The translations under genes were made by a program, and so were the position numbers. From assembly GCA_022497145.1 (NCBI GenBank), contig MU385874.1, forward strand, positions 62,001-126,000: a stretch of DNA of 64,000 bases. The letters run 5' to 3'. This document shows positions 32,224 to 44,919 of this stretch, one piece after another (within the stretch, counting starts at the first letter, position 1; each line of letters opens with the position of its first letter). Below the pieces are notes generated by a model that searched no databases, had not been told where the DNA came from, and worked only from the letters and a program-made list of their open reading frames with translations. The stretch comes from Rostrohypoxylon terebratum. Lineage: Eukaryota > Ascomycota > Sordariomycetes > Xylariales > Hypoxylaceae.

Positions 32224-35200
32224 TTAGTCAAGCCAATACGGATTTAAACCCTCTAAAAACTCTAGATCAACATTGACAAAGCTCTTCCAAAGATCGATCT
32301 CGCGATGCCACGGCTTCGTCTGGATCGCAAACGTCACCGCCGTGACATACTTCAGCAGATCGACTTCGTCCGTTCCCATAACCAGCATAACTTCGTTCCG
32401 ATGTATCACGCGCTTCCCAACCTGAAGCTGGTCTTGGAGGAGTTCCAGCCGTAGCTTGAGCGTGTTGTACATGCTCCACTCGCTGATCGGCATATCCTTC
32501 GGGATAAACTTCCAGATCCACGAGCGCGCGTAGCCGTCCATAAACGACGTAGCTTGGCGGTTCCAACCGCCCAGCATGGCGGGGTAGAAGTGCGGCGCAG
32601 ACCAGACGCGGAGGATGGCGAACTTGGCGCCGGGGCCGTGCTTGGACGCGAAGGCGCGCGCGGGAGGGAGGAGTTCGGGCCAGTCGGAGGGGCTGACGAA
32701 ACCGGGGATGTTCTGGGGGTACTGGATCGCTTGGTCGCGGTCCGCGTAGTCCATGAACAGGTCGAGCTGGCCCGGACGGTGCGGCTCCTCCGCCGCGACG
32801 GCGAAGCCGGGGATTACGAGGGTATCGTTTTGGATGTAGGCCGGGGCGATGATGCCCGCGAGGTATACTACGGAGGTTAGCGGTGGATCACGGATAGTGT
32901 GAAGAGAGACTGGTCTTACGTTTCGCGATAATCGGGCGTATGGCAACGCTCCATCTCATGGGGTAGGCATCCGCAAAGCATCTCTTGGTATCGTTGGCGT
33001 CCTTCAATACCGCTTCCCAGTCCTTCCAGAAGGATTTCGGCCGGTACTTGAAGCTTGCTCTTGAACGGCAGTCTGGTAGCGTCTTAGCGCGTTCTTGAGG
33101 CTTGAAGAGTAAGCTGTCTTTATACTGCTTTCCCTCTTCCGATTTGAAGAAGTCCGTCACGGGCTGGGTCTCTTGGAGGTTGGGGAAGAACATGGCCATC
33201 GCGACAAAAGCTTTGACGATATCCTGGGTGATGAACGGGTGCGGCCACCCTGTCCGCGGCTCGTAGCTATAGTCGGTATAGTCGGTCCTAATACCAAGCC
33301 AGTCGAGTATGTTTACTATGAACCATACCCATTCGGTTGTACCAAATGATTTCTGAGGTCCGAGGACACCCTTAAGAATCTTGCAGGTCTCTGCATACTT
33401 CTCTTGGGCGCCGGGTTCCAGGTCTCCGGCGTGGAAGGCCTCAATCAAGGCTATATCGCTATCAGAGATGTCATTCTAAATGGTAGGGTCTTGACTTACC
33501 AGCGCCGCGGTCCTTTTCCATGATCATAATCTCATCTGCCTTTTGCAACGTGCTTTCTATACCATCTAAGCTATTGATACCCCCTCGGATTACGTTTGTC
33601 CCTTCGCTTAAGAGGCCGACCCGACGTAACAGCTTTTTCTTCTCGCTACTGATATGTCTATGATTGACTATCGCGATCGAGTCCTCCCATATCCGGGGTA
33701 GGCTCCAGTGCGTTGTGATCATCCTCTCCTCTTCGTCCACTTGGGACTCAGACTCTGTGCTCCAATCTTCATCGCTGTCTGGGTCGAGAAGGTCGTCTAA
33801 GTCCCTTGTCTTAGTACGTTTAGTCCTTTCTCTAGCTCCTTCGGCCATCACGTTGAGCATGGTGGTAGGTGTTGTCTCTAGACGAGTGATCGAGTTGCTG
33901 ACTTCCTTGAAGGGGACGTTCCGGTTTGGCGAGATCAGCTCGTCGGAGAAAAGGATCAGGTCTTCTGCAGCATCGGCTTCGTTATAGAATAGGTATGGCG
34001 AAGACAAGTTGTTGGTTTTACCATCCGATTCGACCGTCGTCTTGTTCGACAGATCGGTAATCAAGAATGTGTTGGATGGATCATTGACATCATCCCAGAG
34101 ACTCTTTACCTGCTCTCCAGGTTTGATAGAGCGGACACGCAACGTCTCCTTGTTCCTAGTAAGGGTGCGTAGGAACGGCTCCCTATGCGAGTACATGTCA
34201 ATGGGTTTGGTAATTCGCCAAGCTTTGCGAAGTTCCTAGACAATATTAGCTGGTGTATCAACTTCATGTTCGTATGCGTCGTACCGTGACCAGCACGTTA
34301 TACAGCTGAATTGGGTCTTTACAAGGAACAAAGTCCCAAATCCAGACCTCGTAGTAATCTTCGAAACCCAGGTGCCATCTTCGAAGTATATCTACCATCT
34401 CAAAATATAAGGGGCCGACCTCGAGCATTACTTCCCATTCGTTCTTGGAAGCACGACCGAGGCCTTCCTTACGTCGCATGGTCCATAGTTGATCCTGCTG
34501 AGGAGCAGTGATTACTTTCCCTGTCTTACCGTCGCGGACGAGTAGCAATATCTCGCCAGTACGCATGGTGCAGTATTGGAGAAAACGGCGAGTTACCGAA
34601 TCATTCCGTCTCATATGACCGACGATGATATTCCTCACTTCGCAGAAACTGTGTTGGCGTCGATGCTGGCTTCGGCCTCCGACTTGATGGTAGTGGCTAT
34701 GTTTATGCGCCTCGAAATCTTTGAAATATGGGAAGAAACCCTGGTCTACTGTTAGCTCTTTTCCTTCAACGGGCGATCATTTCGAAGCGAAAAGGGGGGG
34801 AGGGGGGAGTATTTATGAAGGCATACAATCTCATGAAGCTGCTGGGTAAGTCTATCACTTCCCCAAGAAACCCAATTCGAAGCAGGAAAATATTGCCAGA
34901 GGGTAAGGAAGTTAAGTCGCGAGAACTCATCCCAATTCCTACACAGCTGAACGGCGTGTCTCAGATCGCAGTCCTTGGCCATGACAGAGAACTGAAGCCA
35001 ACCATCTCGCGACATCGAACTCTCGCTCGCATAATTCCATATACTCTTGCCGCAGATTTGGATCTTCATCTTCCCTTGCTTTTGAGGCTTCTTGCTAAAG
35101 TTTTTCTTAAGTTCCTCTTGGCTCTTTTCGCTAGCGAGAAGTTTGCGACGTTGGGCAAGCATGTTGGTTCGAAACCATTCACGGTCTTGGAGGTGGCCGT

Positions 35201-36773
35201 ATCGATGTTCTTGCAGTATCACGTCTTCAAAAGACTCTTCCTCAGGTATATCTTCTTCCTCAACTTCAGTTTCGGATTCGTCTCTTCTCATGAGATCGGC
35301 GCAAGCGTCACGTATGTCTTGAAGACTGGGCCGCTCGACTTTTAGACAGATGTCTCGTAAGTCGGACCCGGCTATATCCGGGTCGTTGAGGAATTCCTCT
35401 ACGCTTGAAGCTCGAATGGCGGCCGGAAGCAGTGAGGCATGCGACAGCAGCAGTCGGCAGAATAATAATAATTTGATCTCTTTAATATCCTTCGTAAGCG
35501 AATCGATCTCTTCGTCCGATAAGGGAGGCGTCTTTAGGTATGTGCCATGAGGATTTTCTAATGTTCCTACCAACATTGGACCCTCCATATTATCGTATTT
35601 CTTCTCGACGCCTTCCTTCAGACGTTTCCGCATTTCGCTCTCGGTTTCGATATTATTCTTATCCGGCTCTGGAAGCTCATCAGGCATCTCTTCGTCGTCG
35701 TCAATCATTTCCATGATTCGGCTTTGGCCTGTTCGGCGGGTTTTTGAAGCGGTTGCATTCTGCGTTTTGATCTTGTCTTGTGTAGCTGCCGCTTTTGCAG
35801 CCTTCGACTTGGGCTTCTTTTTGCCCTTTTTGGGTTGCTTGTCCTCCGAAATAACAAGCTTCTCTACATCCGCGGATAACTCAGATGAAGCAGCAGCAGC
35901 TTTTTGGGCAGAATCGTTGTGCTCATCGACGTCGCCTAGGACTTCGATCCATAAGAAATGCTTGATTAGTTCCACGTATCGGTTACGTTCGTCTTCGACA
36001 ATATCCTCAATAGGATCCCACATTTCCGCGTCCTCTTCGCTGTCTTGTGCGGACATGCGCTCCTGGTATGCTGCTTCGAGATAGGCATCTTGTCGTTGCT
36101 TTTCTTCCTTTTCGCGTTGGGCTCGCAAACGGACCTGCATCTTTTTCCAGTGCCGCTTGAACATGGCCGCCTCCAGCTTAATCTTCTTAGACTCTTTCTC
36201 TCGAGTTGCTTCTTCTTCCTCCTGAGCCTCTCGGACCCAGTTGTACCATTTCTCTTTCTTGTACAGGATTTGAGCGGTACGTGTCTCCAGCTTCTCTAGG
36301 GCGCGAAGCACGATATGACGCCGATTAGAAAGAGTATCGAGATAGGCTTGGTGACCGTAATCCATGTGAAGCGGGTAGAAATGCTTGTGATGAAGCTTCC
36401 TTGCGTCTATAACCTTTCCGAGTAGCACATATTCTTGGTAAAGGTGGGTGTGTATCTTCCTCAGTGTCGCCTCGTCGTCGACATCAAACGTCTCATTAAC
36501 TAGCGGTACCCGAGAGTCCCGCAGGTAAGCTGGGAGGTTTTCAGATAAGGCATCTAGCTTAGCATTTCGCCTCTTGTAACCTATGTACAAGCCATGACAT
36601 TGCTTCCCATGGAATCTACAGAATAGATTTTCCCATGTTGTCGCGACTACTTTACATGGCTGGCCATCAGACAAGTTCACCGCCTGTTATCTGATCAGAT
36701 CGGGTGTTCCAGACGAAGATGAAGATGGCCGTGGTTGACTAACCTGACAGATTGGATCCTGAGATGCCATCAT
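32224..36773 (-). CDS. Large fungal protein of unknown function, 1,417 residues
   Basis: Six exons join in frame: 36773-36744, 36683-34827, 34740-34285, 34235-33500, 33450-32920 and 32867-32224, with introns of 49-86 bp. Exon 1 is only ten codons (MMASQDPICQ). I do not recognise a domain with certainty. The N-terminal third is rich in charged helices, with CRFHGKQCHGLYIGYKRR, LYQEYVLLGKVIDARKLHHK, and a long Glu/Lys/Arg-rich coiled-coil-like stretch. A Lys/Ala-rich basic segment (KKGKKKPKSKAAKAAA) suggests nuclear targeting. The middle has an acidic stretch and WEVMLEVGPLYFEMVD, the end SFMDGYARSWIWKFIP. There are no membrane segments. From memory, similar fungal proteins sometimes carry a mis-transferred transporter name, which this sequence contradicts. 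The acceptor at 33451 is the least certain junction. Confidence 0.75.
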
Positions 36774-37614
36774 AAAGAAATATTATAACGAGTAACCATC
36801 CGTAATACGAGTTAGTTTGTTTTCTCAACCATGATAATCTCGCAACAATATCTCATCTATTCTCATGGGAGGCAGTTAAGGCGACTAGATAACAGATCGT
36901 GAAAAATTAAGAGGAGAGGTATTCAGGGGTTTTGCACGCTAAAAGACGCTCTGACCAGTAGTACTAGGGATCATAGGGCTAGAAACATCCAGTAGTAACC
37001 GAAGAACTGAAGTAGCAGTATGGGTCAGCGTACTCTAGTCTCTAGGAGAAAACATCCTCCTTCCAAGTTGTGTGCTTCTTCAAACACCGAATTCTTTTTA
37101 TATCTATAAAGATATTACTTGAGCCTTGAGGTTTTCCAGTATAGGTACCTTACATCTGAGACATCCACTAGAATCCATTTTGATTGTTTGTCAGGCACGA
37201 GGAGCACATGAAATCCAGTCGTCAACCTTTTATGGCATCAGGTGGCGTGTCTGATTGGATAAACGTCTTGTTAGGTCCCAATGAGACCTGAAAACGACAC
37301 GACGCAGCATTCGACAGACGATAAGCTGCGATGCTGCCTTGTTGGCTCCCAACGGATTGGTAATATCACACAGCTTCAAGGAGAAGAGTACTTTCATCGA
37401 TAGTCGTGACTACAGTAAGAAATGAAATGCGAGGATCTGTTTGCTCTCTCCATTTTGAAATGGGTTAGTATTCTAAAGTACCTAAGGTATTGATCTAATC
37501 TCATACAGTTGTAAAAATCTGCTGTGGGGTATATAAATGATATCACAAAAGGTCCATGTCGTATACTATTTGATGGCCACATAGCCATATAACCATAATA
37601 ACCATATTAAGTAG
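36774..37614. other. Intergenic region
   Basis: No gene seen on either strand. Includes the promoter of the large gene and the 3' flank of the next minus-strand gene. Confidence 0.5.
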
Positions 37615-39041
37615 TTAGAAGGGTGGAAGTTTTCGTCTTAGTCTTCTAGCAAAATGGTGCACATGATTCTCCCAGGTTACGTTTCGGAGTTTGCTAGATT
37701 CCATTGAACACAACGGCCTCAAAGATGTTTTCATTTTCTTCATTCGGATCTCTGGATCATGCCACCATTCTAGGGTAGTAACCGAACGAATCCAGCTGGA
37801 GCATTCTGCTTTTTCTCCGCCATGCTTCACTGTCGACTACATTTCTCCCACTATCGCTACCATCAAGCTCGTGGGCCGTCGGCCCGACATACAATGGTCG
37901 AGGAACCATTGTTTGATCATAGGAGAATGGCGCATCGTGTGTTGTCATAACAGACGACGTTGATACGCTCCTGGGCCGCCTCGCTTCGGCCCTGGCAACT
38001 GGAAATAGCCCTGGTCCTGAATTTTTAGATTCGTATGAGATACTATCATCTGTAATAGCCCAGGATGTCTTCGTGTTGAGAGTCGGTTGATTGGCCATTC
38101 GAGCTTGGTACATAAACACTTGAGCTAGGGCAATCTTCTGACTTGGCGAGGGCTCCTCTTGTGTACTTCTACTTGTCTCAATCTCGAGTCGACGCGGTGG
38201 CTTGACGATCGGTTGAGATTGCGGCGGTGTCAATATTAGAAGAGGTTTCACAGGCGATGCATCATCGACTTGAAAAATTGGAGATCCTGTATCGCTAGGG
38301 AGCTCGTGGACGGCGGGCGCGGCGATTGGAGAGCGATGGGCCGTTATACCCGACGTTGCAGACGGGCGATGTTGGAGAGGGGGACCAAATAAACTAGAAT
38401 CGTCGGAATACATCTGCAAGGGGCCAGCTTCTCTTGGAGATAATCCTAGGTGTTGTTTTATGCAGGTGGGTTCCTCAAACAAAGATTTCAATCCATCTTC
38501 TGGTTTAGCTGTCGACTCTTTCCTTCGTCTTCGAGTACGAGGAGGTGTCGCATCAAGTAGAAACGACGTCGATGTGTCTATCGTTGGCTCTGGTTCGTCA
38601 AATGAGTCGCACGAATTTCTCGAAGATGCCTCGCCCGAAGCTGTCGGCTCTGGTAATGCGTATACTTCGTAATGAACAGGAACTGTCGGTACTGGGGACG
38701 GCGACCTAATGGCACAACTACGATCGCTGGCGAGGGAGGGGACAGAAGACTGCGCCGGGCCACCAAACGCATTATGTGTTATTTCGTGGTCTGCCGAACT
38801 TCTGGTACTTGGGGATTGTTGAAGAGATCTAGCAGGTCGACCTACGAAGATCCTCGGTTAGCACAACGGGGTATCATTCAATGAATTAGTATGCTCACAA
38901 ACCTAAAGCTATATTTTCACTGTTGTCTATTGAGTGATTCGGGATGTCGACCTTCGCAAATTGCTCATCTGATCTATTCCTCTCTTCTGCGCATATTTTG
39001 GTTGATCGACGTCGCTTGAACAACCTCATTTTCTTCAACAT
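37615..39041 (-). CDS. Low-complexity protein with basic ends, unknown function
   Basis: Preferred model: exons 39041-38903, 38841-37893 and 37795-37615, about 422 residues. Exon 1 starts MLKKMRLFKRRR, very basic, and ends ENIALG. Exon 2 opens with RPARSLQQSPSTRSS and stays open over about 950 bases with no ATG in its first 350, so most of it is easily missed. It is Ser/Pro/Thr-rich with short basic patches (TPPRTRRRRK), probably disordered. The third exon uses a strong GTATGT donor and a TCCAG acceptor (97-bp intron) and adds WIRSVTTLEWWHDPEIRM and NHVHHFARRLRRKLPPF, which looks coding. If that intron is not removed, the protein ends at a TGA at 37757 (407 residues). No domain recognised; a cytoplasmic or nuclear regulator is only a guess. 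Confidence 0.6.
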
Positions 39042-39915
39042 GTCTGTATTGAAACCCCAATATACCGACCATGCACTTCTAGGGCCTTTCGACTATGTCG
39101 AGAGCGTTCTTCTGTGTTATACTGCGGTATGGACAGACTGATAGTAGTCAAAATCGATCCTCCTTGGTGTCTTGATATTCGTCAAACCGGACTGTGGCAG
39201 AAAAGGCGATACATCTAAATGCTTCAAAGCTGCGAACCATCCTACTCCTACAATTCCGACGCGTGGTGAGGAGACATCGCCGATCTTTACATAATGGATT
39301 AGAGGGCTTAGGCAACAGGCCCTCTCGATGCCGGTCATGACATTCTACCAAGAGACGTATGGTAGAAGCATATCCGGAGCAAGGCGGGCTGATGGAGTGG
39401 GCATCGGCACCTCACTCCGCTTCGATCATGGCTTGCAAATAATATGCCACGCACGAGTGGGTCAAATCTTACCGCAGGCGTCATGGGCGGAGACTATGGG
39501 TTGCGGCGTGGCACAAGAGGAATTCGGTAGAGGAGACTTAGGGCTGAGTTTTACACGCTCTTGGAGGTCATTGGGCTGCTCTACAGTTGTCACTGTCCAG
39601 GAGTTCTAGTGCTTACGGGTTTACTTAACTGACTGAACTCCACTACGGCGCAGGACCCGAATCCGTTCTTCATTTCCCCCGTCGTGGCAACTCAACAATG
39701 CCTCATAGGTCAGAAACCGACAGCATTGGAGGATTCATAAAGCATCGCTTTCTGATTGTCTATATACAGTAGGGTTTAACGAATGGCATAATATCCATCA
39801 ACAGCTATCCGTTGCCCCTTTATTTTGATATATACAGTAAAAATAAAGATAAAAATAAAAGGAAAATGAAAAAAGGGAAAAGAATCCAATGCGTCCAGTA
39901 GCTATGCAATCAAAA
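39042..39915. other. Intergenic region
   Basis: Open frames at 39117-39338 (minus) and 39328-39609 (plus) show no family features and no convincing splice partners. AT-rich near 39840. Confidence 0.5.
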
Positions 39916-41233
39916 TCAAATCAATTCAGTCAAAGGAGAGACAATAGATTGAACGGGTGAAGGATATCTATGACCTTCTTCATCGCTAATCTTGTCCAGT
40001 CCGGGGAAAACGACGATATAGTTAGGTCTCACGCCACCTTCGAAGCGGTACCGATACTCGCAGGGTTGGGAAAACAGCAAGTATCCAAAAGCCACACACT
40101 CAACTATCACTTCTCGAAGATGGTTTTCCTGTTCGTACCTTTCTTGGCGATCACTGGATACAAAAGGCTCAAGGAAGGCATTGAGCGCCACGGCAAGCTG
40201 TTGTGCTCCGTGAGTGCTGATATCTTCCGAGGGCGCTAGTGGTGTCCGATCACTCCTACTTGGGTGCAGCAAAAAAGCGGACAGCTGTCGCCATTGAGTG
40301 AGAGCAGTATCAACAGCTGTTAAATCGGTATTAGGGACACGTAACGTTCATTGGCATACATCGATCTGACTCACCTTCCGCGCTTCCTCTGTGGCTTTCC
40401 GTAGCCGGTACTTGAGACACAAAAGAAGAAATCGGCTGCGGTAACAGAGAAAAGCGAGAAGCCCCATCAAATGTGACACTGGCAAATGTAACTCTAGAAA
40501 TAACGTGCTGGATCGCATTGTACCGGGTTCTTGGATCGACCGCCAAGGACGCGAGTCTGGCAGCCGACATCGTACTGTTTTGGTCCAACCCGAGATGAAT
40601 TAGAATCGAGGTGAGCGCCTCTTCGCTGCGCGAAACCGGCAGAGTGTGGTAACAAGTTTCGACGTGCTGTTGGATTAATTGGCCAAGAGAGCGCATCTCC
40701 GCGCCCATTGCGGTATCCGGAGTCGAATCCAAAAGAAACTGTTCGAGCTGCAATTTGTCCATCGGCACAGGAGTCGCGTAAGGCGTAAGACTTCGTAACG
40801 GCTTCTCCTGGCTAGCGTACGATGCTACATGATATCTAGATTTCGATCCCTGAGATTTTGGCCGCCAAAATAAGAAACCCGCGATGGCCCCTAAGATCAA
40901 CCCGGCGGCAGCGCATCCTATAGCAATTCCGGCAGCAGCCCCTGGCGATATTCCCGAGTTGGAATTTGACGCAGCCAAATGAGCGGCATTTGTAGACGAC
41001 GGCAACGACGATGTGGGTTGGCTGGAAGATGAAGTTGCTGATGTCGAACTACCCGTACTGGACGTAGATGTGGTTAGAAGAGAGGTACTGGAGAAAGTAT
41101 TCCAGTATTCCGTCGCAAAGACATATGTGGTCTGGTCTGGTGCTCTCGTGAATACGTCGACAGCTTCGTAAGAAGTCCCCCCCGAGAACGCTGTCGAAGC
41201 CGTGTGCGAAGAGACGAGCGGTGCCTCCGCCAT
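39916..41233 (-). CDS. Ser/Thr-rich single-pass membrane protein
   Basis: About 419 residues, exons 41233-40375 and 40316-39916 (58-bp intron, GTGAGT donor). The N-terminal 100 residues include a Ser/Thr-rich stalk (STSSTGSSTSATSSSSQPTS), likely O-mannosylated. One membrane segment follows (GAAAGIAIGCAAAGLILGAI, about residues 105-130) with FLFWRPKSQ on the cytosolic side. The C-terminal 280 residues are a soluble, mostly helical region I do not recognise (LGQLIQQHVETCYH, ALTSILIHLGL, AIQHVISRVTFASV). No cleavable signal peptide is seen after the chosen ATG. The frame extends upstream with hydrophobic residues, but no splice or start supports it. The layout is like fungal wall-stress sensors or other stalked surface proteins; that is inference from architecture only. 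Confidence 0.75.
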
Positions 41234-42720
41234 CCTTGTGAGCGGAGTGATTTGAAGAATCTGAATCCCATTTGAAATGAGTAGAAGGAGAAAAGGGGAG
41301 AGAAGGATCTGCTGTGCTAGTCGATCGAGGGCTTGATTACTGTACTGTAGAATACAATACAAGACGGCGCCACAAAAAAAAATCTCTGCAGGTCTCACAG
41401 CCCCGAAGCAATAGAACAACCTTGGAAGACAGCCTAGGATGCGCTTGAATATGAATTATGTTGGTTGGTACGACCGAGAAAGAGGACGATCGTCTACTAA
41501 TGTACCTGGACACTGCTGAACCAACTTACCTTCGGTCATCCTTCTTTACGAAATATCAAAAGAGGAGTACATCAGGATGCATACCCTAGATACCCTAGTA
41601 TGGGTTCTCTGGGTTCTTTGATTTCTTTGGTTCCATCTAGGATTGGTCTCAAGTCAAAAGCTGGGGTAGGCCTTGGAGATACAATATGATGCTTCAATTT
41701 TCTAAAGCAAAAGATGTCAACGAACCTTCCAAACCCGGCAATTCTCACATCACGTCTCTACTCATTGCCGTATCAAGTAATGCTTTCCTTAAACAGCACT
41801 GATTGCCTTATTGGACCAGGTGCGGGTGTTCCTTCAACGCTGATTGGTTGGATAGGATCGTGAGGTGGAGGAGAGTAGCGAAAGGGGAGAAGATCAGAGG
41901 TCATCCCCCTTCGCTTCCGGCGGTGAAAATAACAACGCTGGGGGCCGCAACTAAGCTCGACTTAACAAGACCTAACCACTCATAACAGCACACATCTTTG
42001 TACCGTGAGACCTATGATCAATATCGTGCGGTTGCTTGCTGTGGTGTCACCATCTCCGTCTCCTCTGACCCTCGTCATCTAACCCTCTCATTTCCAACAT
42101 TTCCTCCTAGGCCGCGTAGGGAAGTAACGAGAAGTGCCGATGCATTTCACACCTTGGAAGGACCGAAGACTTGGCCTATGTCAAAACAAGCTCAATTGCT
42201 AAGATCATTGCTAAGATCTCATTTAGCTATTCGCCATTTCTGAACTAGCTGAAGTCGCTAAACAGACTAGAATGACTAGAATAGCAGCAGCTGCGGCTGA
42301 GACGAGACGGTATTTTTGAACCTAGAAGCTTAAGCGAGCTAAGGTGTGATCCTACGTAGCTCCCACGTCCTCTAGGAAGCGATCCTGAGATTCGAAGTCG
42401 TCTATGGTTAAGACATAATAGCAAAGCCAACCAACCAACCGGGGGATATACCTAGCCCTACGGCAATCTCCACCAGGACCGATCCACGGTTACAGGATCT
42501 CGAAAAAGACAAGGGGGTATTCTAATTCCGTCTGCACGTTGTATCAATGCGGCTCTCGAGTGGGACCACAGTTAAGAGGTGAAACAAAAGTCGATAATAA
42601 CGATCAAGATATGTACCTTGTTATAGCCCACTAGGCTGGGGAACCCAGACTGGCGGCACAGATCTAGTTGCTAGCTTATTATTTCTAAAACATGCACTTC
42701 CGCCTGCTCTCTAACCCATC
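41234..42720. other. Divergent intergenic region, 1.5 kb
   Basis: No gene supported. Open frames near 41803-42243 are short and featureless. It separates the stalked membrane protein and the Hsp70-like gene. Confidence 0.5.
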
Positions 42721-44919
42721 ATGGCGAGCGAACGACCCGACATACTGGTAGCTATCGATCTAGGGACGACTTACACAGGTTAGTAGTATTATATCTAAAA
42801 ATACGCGAATTCGTCATACAAGGCGGGAGGTCGGTTGCTCATCGTACGTGCATAATCAAGGTGTCGCCTGGGCTCGGCCGCAACGGAACCATGCGTTGCA
42901 AAGTCCCATACAGATCATACACAACTGGCCGGGTAGCTCCACCAAGAACGAGCAGAAAGTCCAGACTTGTCTCATATACGGTGACGATGGCAGCTTATCG
43001 TCGTGGGGATACCTCTGCGAAGACGAGGACCCGTTAGAAAAGAAGAAGGAAGAGTTCTTTAAGATATTCCTCGATGGAAGTACGTTGGAGGACGCGCGCC
43101 GACAGGCCATAGGCCGCGTCCCTGCTACCGTCGGCGAGGCGCAGAAATTCATCTCGGATTATATGCGCGAAGTCTACGCACATGTGAAATCAACAGTTGA
43201 GCTGCACACAGGTATCAGTCATGTCGGTTGGCAGGAATTGGTCGTCGAGTTCATCTTCAGCGTCCCGACTACTTGGAGAAGCCAGGAGATCATCAATGCG
43301 TTCAAGGAATGTATCGCGAACGCTGGGTTCGGTAGGGAGGGCCGGTATCACACCGCTACTGTTGAGTTGACGGAGTCAGAAGCGGCAGCTGTCGGAACGA
43401 TTAAAAACTCTACTATAGCTTTCCAAGCCGGCGATATTTTTTTGTCTGTTGATGCGGGAGGCGGGACGACTGATCTCGCGTTGATGCAGGTTGTAGAAGC
43501 CAGGGACCCATTTCCAACTCTATCACAGATGAACCAGGTCGATGGCATCGGAATAGGCTCGACGTTGATTGACCAGGCGTTCGTGTCGATGATCAACAGC
43601 CGTCTTAGCAAGTATCCCGATTTGACACCCCATCTCCCACCCGACTGCGCCGAAAGACTCGTCAAGAGTGAGAGATATCGGACGACGAAGCATAAGTTCG
43701 GAGAACGAGTATACCAGTCGACTTGCTATAAATTGCCAATAGATGGTGTTCTTTTTAACCTAAATCATAGCCTGGCGCGAATCGAGTCCGGGAGAATGGT
43801 GATTTCATGGTACCTCGCTTCTTGATATCATCTAGGACGAAAATAAAATCTGATGAGTTGTGAATTAGGGAAGAGATGCAGTCCCTCTTCGACCCGCACG
43901 TCGAAAATATCATGACCAAGATCCACGAGCAGCTTGATTGGATGCAAGTTAACGGGGTGAACAGGCCAATAGTAAGTGTGTACATGTATGAAATGGCTGA
44001 TGGTCGGTCATATACCTAACCAAGTATTCAGATGCTGACATCATTGAATCGTGATAGAATTATATGATATTATCCGGTGGACTTGGAAGTTCGAAATACG
44101 TCCGTGATCGCATTCAGCACGAGATGATGACTAGTCTGCACCCGTACGCACACAAAGTCAAGGTGCTACAAGCCCCCGATCCGCAACTAGTCGTCGTCAA
44201 GGGCCTCTTGTTGGATCGGCTGCAGAAGCTAGACTCGGGGCTCGCTCCGGTCATAGTAAGCAGGGTAGCCCGAGCGAGCTACGGTATCGTCTGCAAGACT
44301 AAGTATAACCCGGCCATACACTTGGACGAGGAGATCAAGACCGATGCCTATGACGGAGAGCAATATGCCATGAGCCAGATCGATTGGGTCATTAAGAAGG
44401 TGCGTATAGGCGCCTCGCATCGTTTGGAGTTTGCTGAGTTGGGTGCTTAGGGTGACCCTGTGTACTCGAATGCCCCTATCACCACGACGTACACGAAGAA
44501 AGTAGACCCGAAAGACCCCAATCGCACATGGGAATCTGTTGTGATGATATCGGATCTCGACCCTCACTTATTGCCACATAGCATGAGCCAAAGTAAGTCA
44601 GCTAAACCTTTTCCTTAACATCAACAAGACAACGAAGACTGCGGGCTTATCTAGTTTGATAGAAGGGGCAAAGCAGCTCTGTGTAGTCAAGAGCGACCTC
44701 ACCGGCGTAGGCCACAGCGACATGATCATGAAGCGTAAGTCGAAGAGGTTCTTCTTCCAAGGTAGGAAATTCTACCTATGCACTTTCGAAGTCAGAGCCA
44801 TCGTTGCCCCGGCGGAGCTCAGGTTCGAGCTGTGGTTTTCGGGGCAGAAGTTCTCGGGGAACCACGAGCCTATCAAGATAGCCTGGGACGCCGAAGGATC
44901 GAAAGTCGGCGGGAGGTAA
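42721..44919 (+). CDS. Divergent Hsp70-like ATPase
   Basis: About 616 residues, exons 42721-42778, 42861-43809, 43869-43971, 44058-44399, 44451-44592 and 44663-44919; introns 51-86 bp, all in frame. The actin-like ATPase fold shows phosphate-1 AIDLGTTYTG (residues 11-20), phosphate-2 VDAGGGTTD (216-224) and the adenosine motif LSGGLGSSKYV (about 375-385). The C-terminal 190 residues do not resemble the canonical Hsp70 substrate-binding domain and lack an EEVD-type end. Proteins of this type are abundant and variable in filamentous ascomycetes, and their clients are unknown. The first exon carries the start and half of the phosphate-1 loop; donor GTTAGT at 42779. Confidence 0.9.

Noticed and set aside
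32554..32880. 108-codon plus-strand frame
   Set aside because: Antisense to the last exon of the large gene and Gly/Arg-rich.
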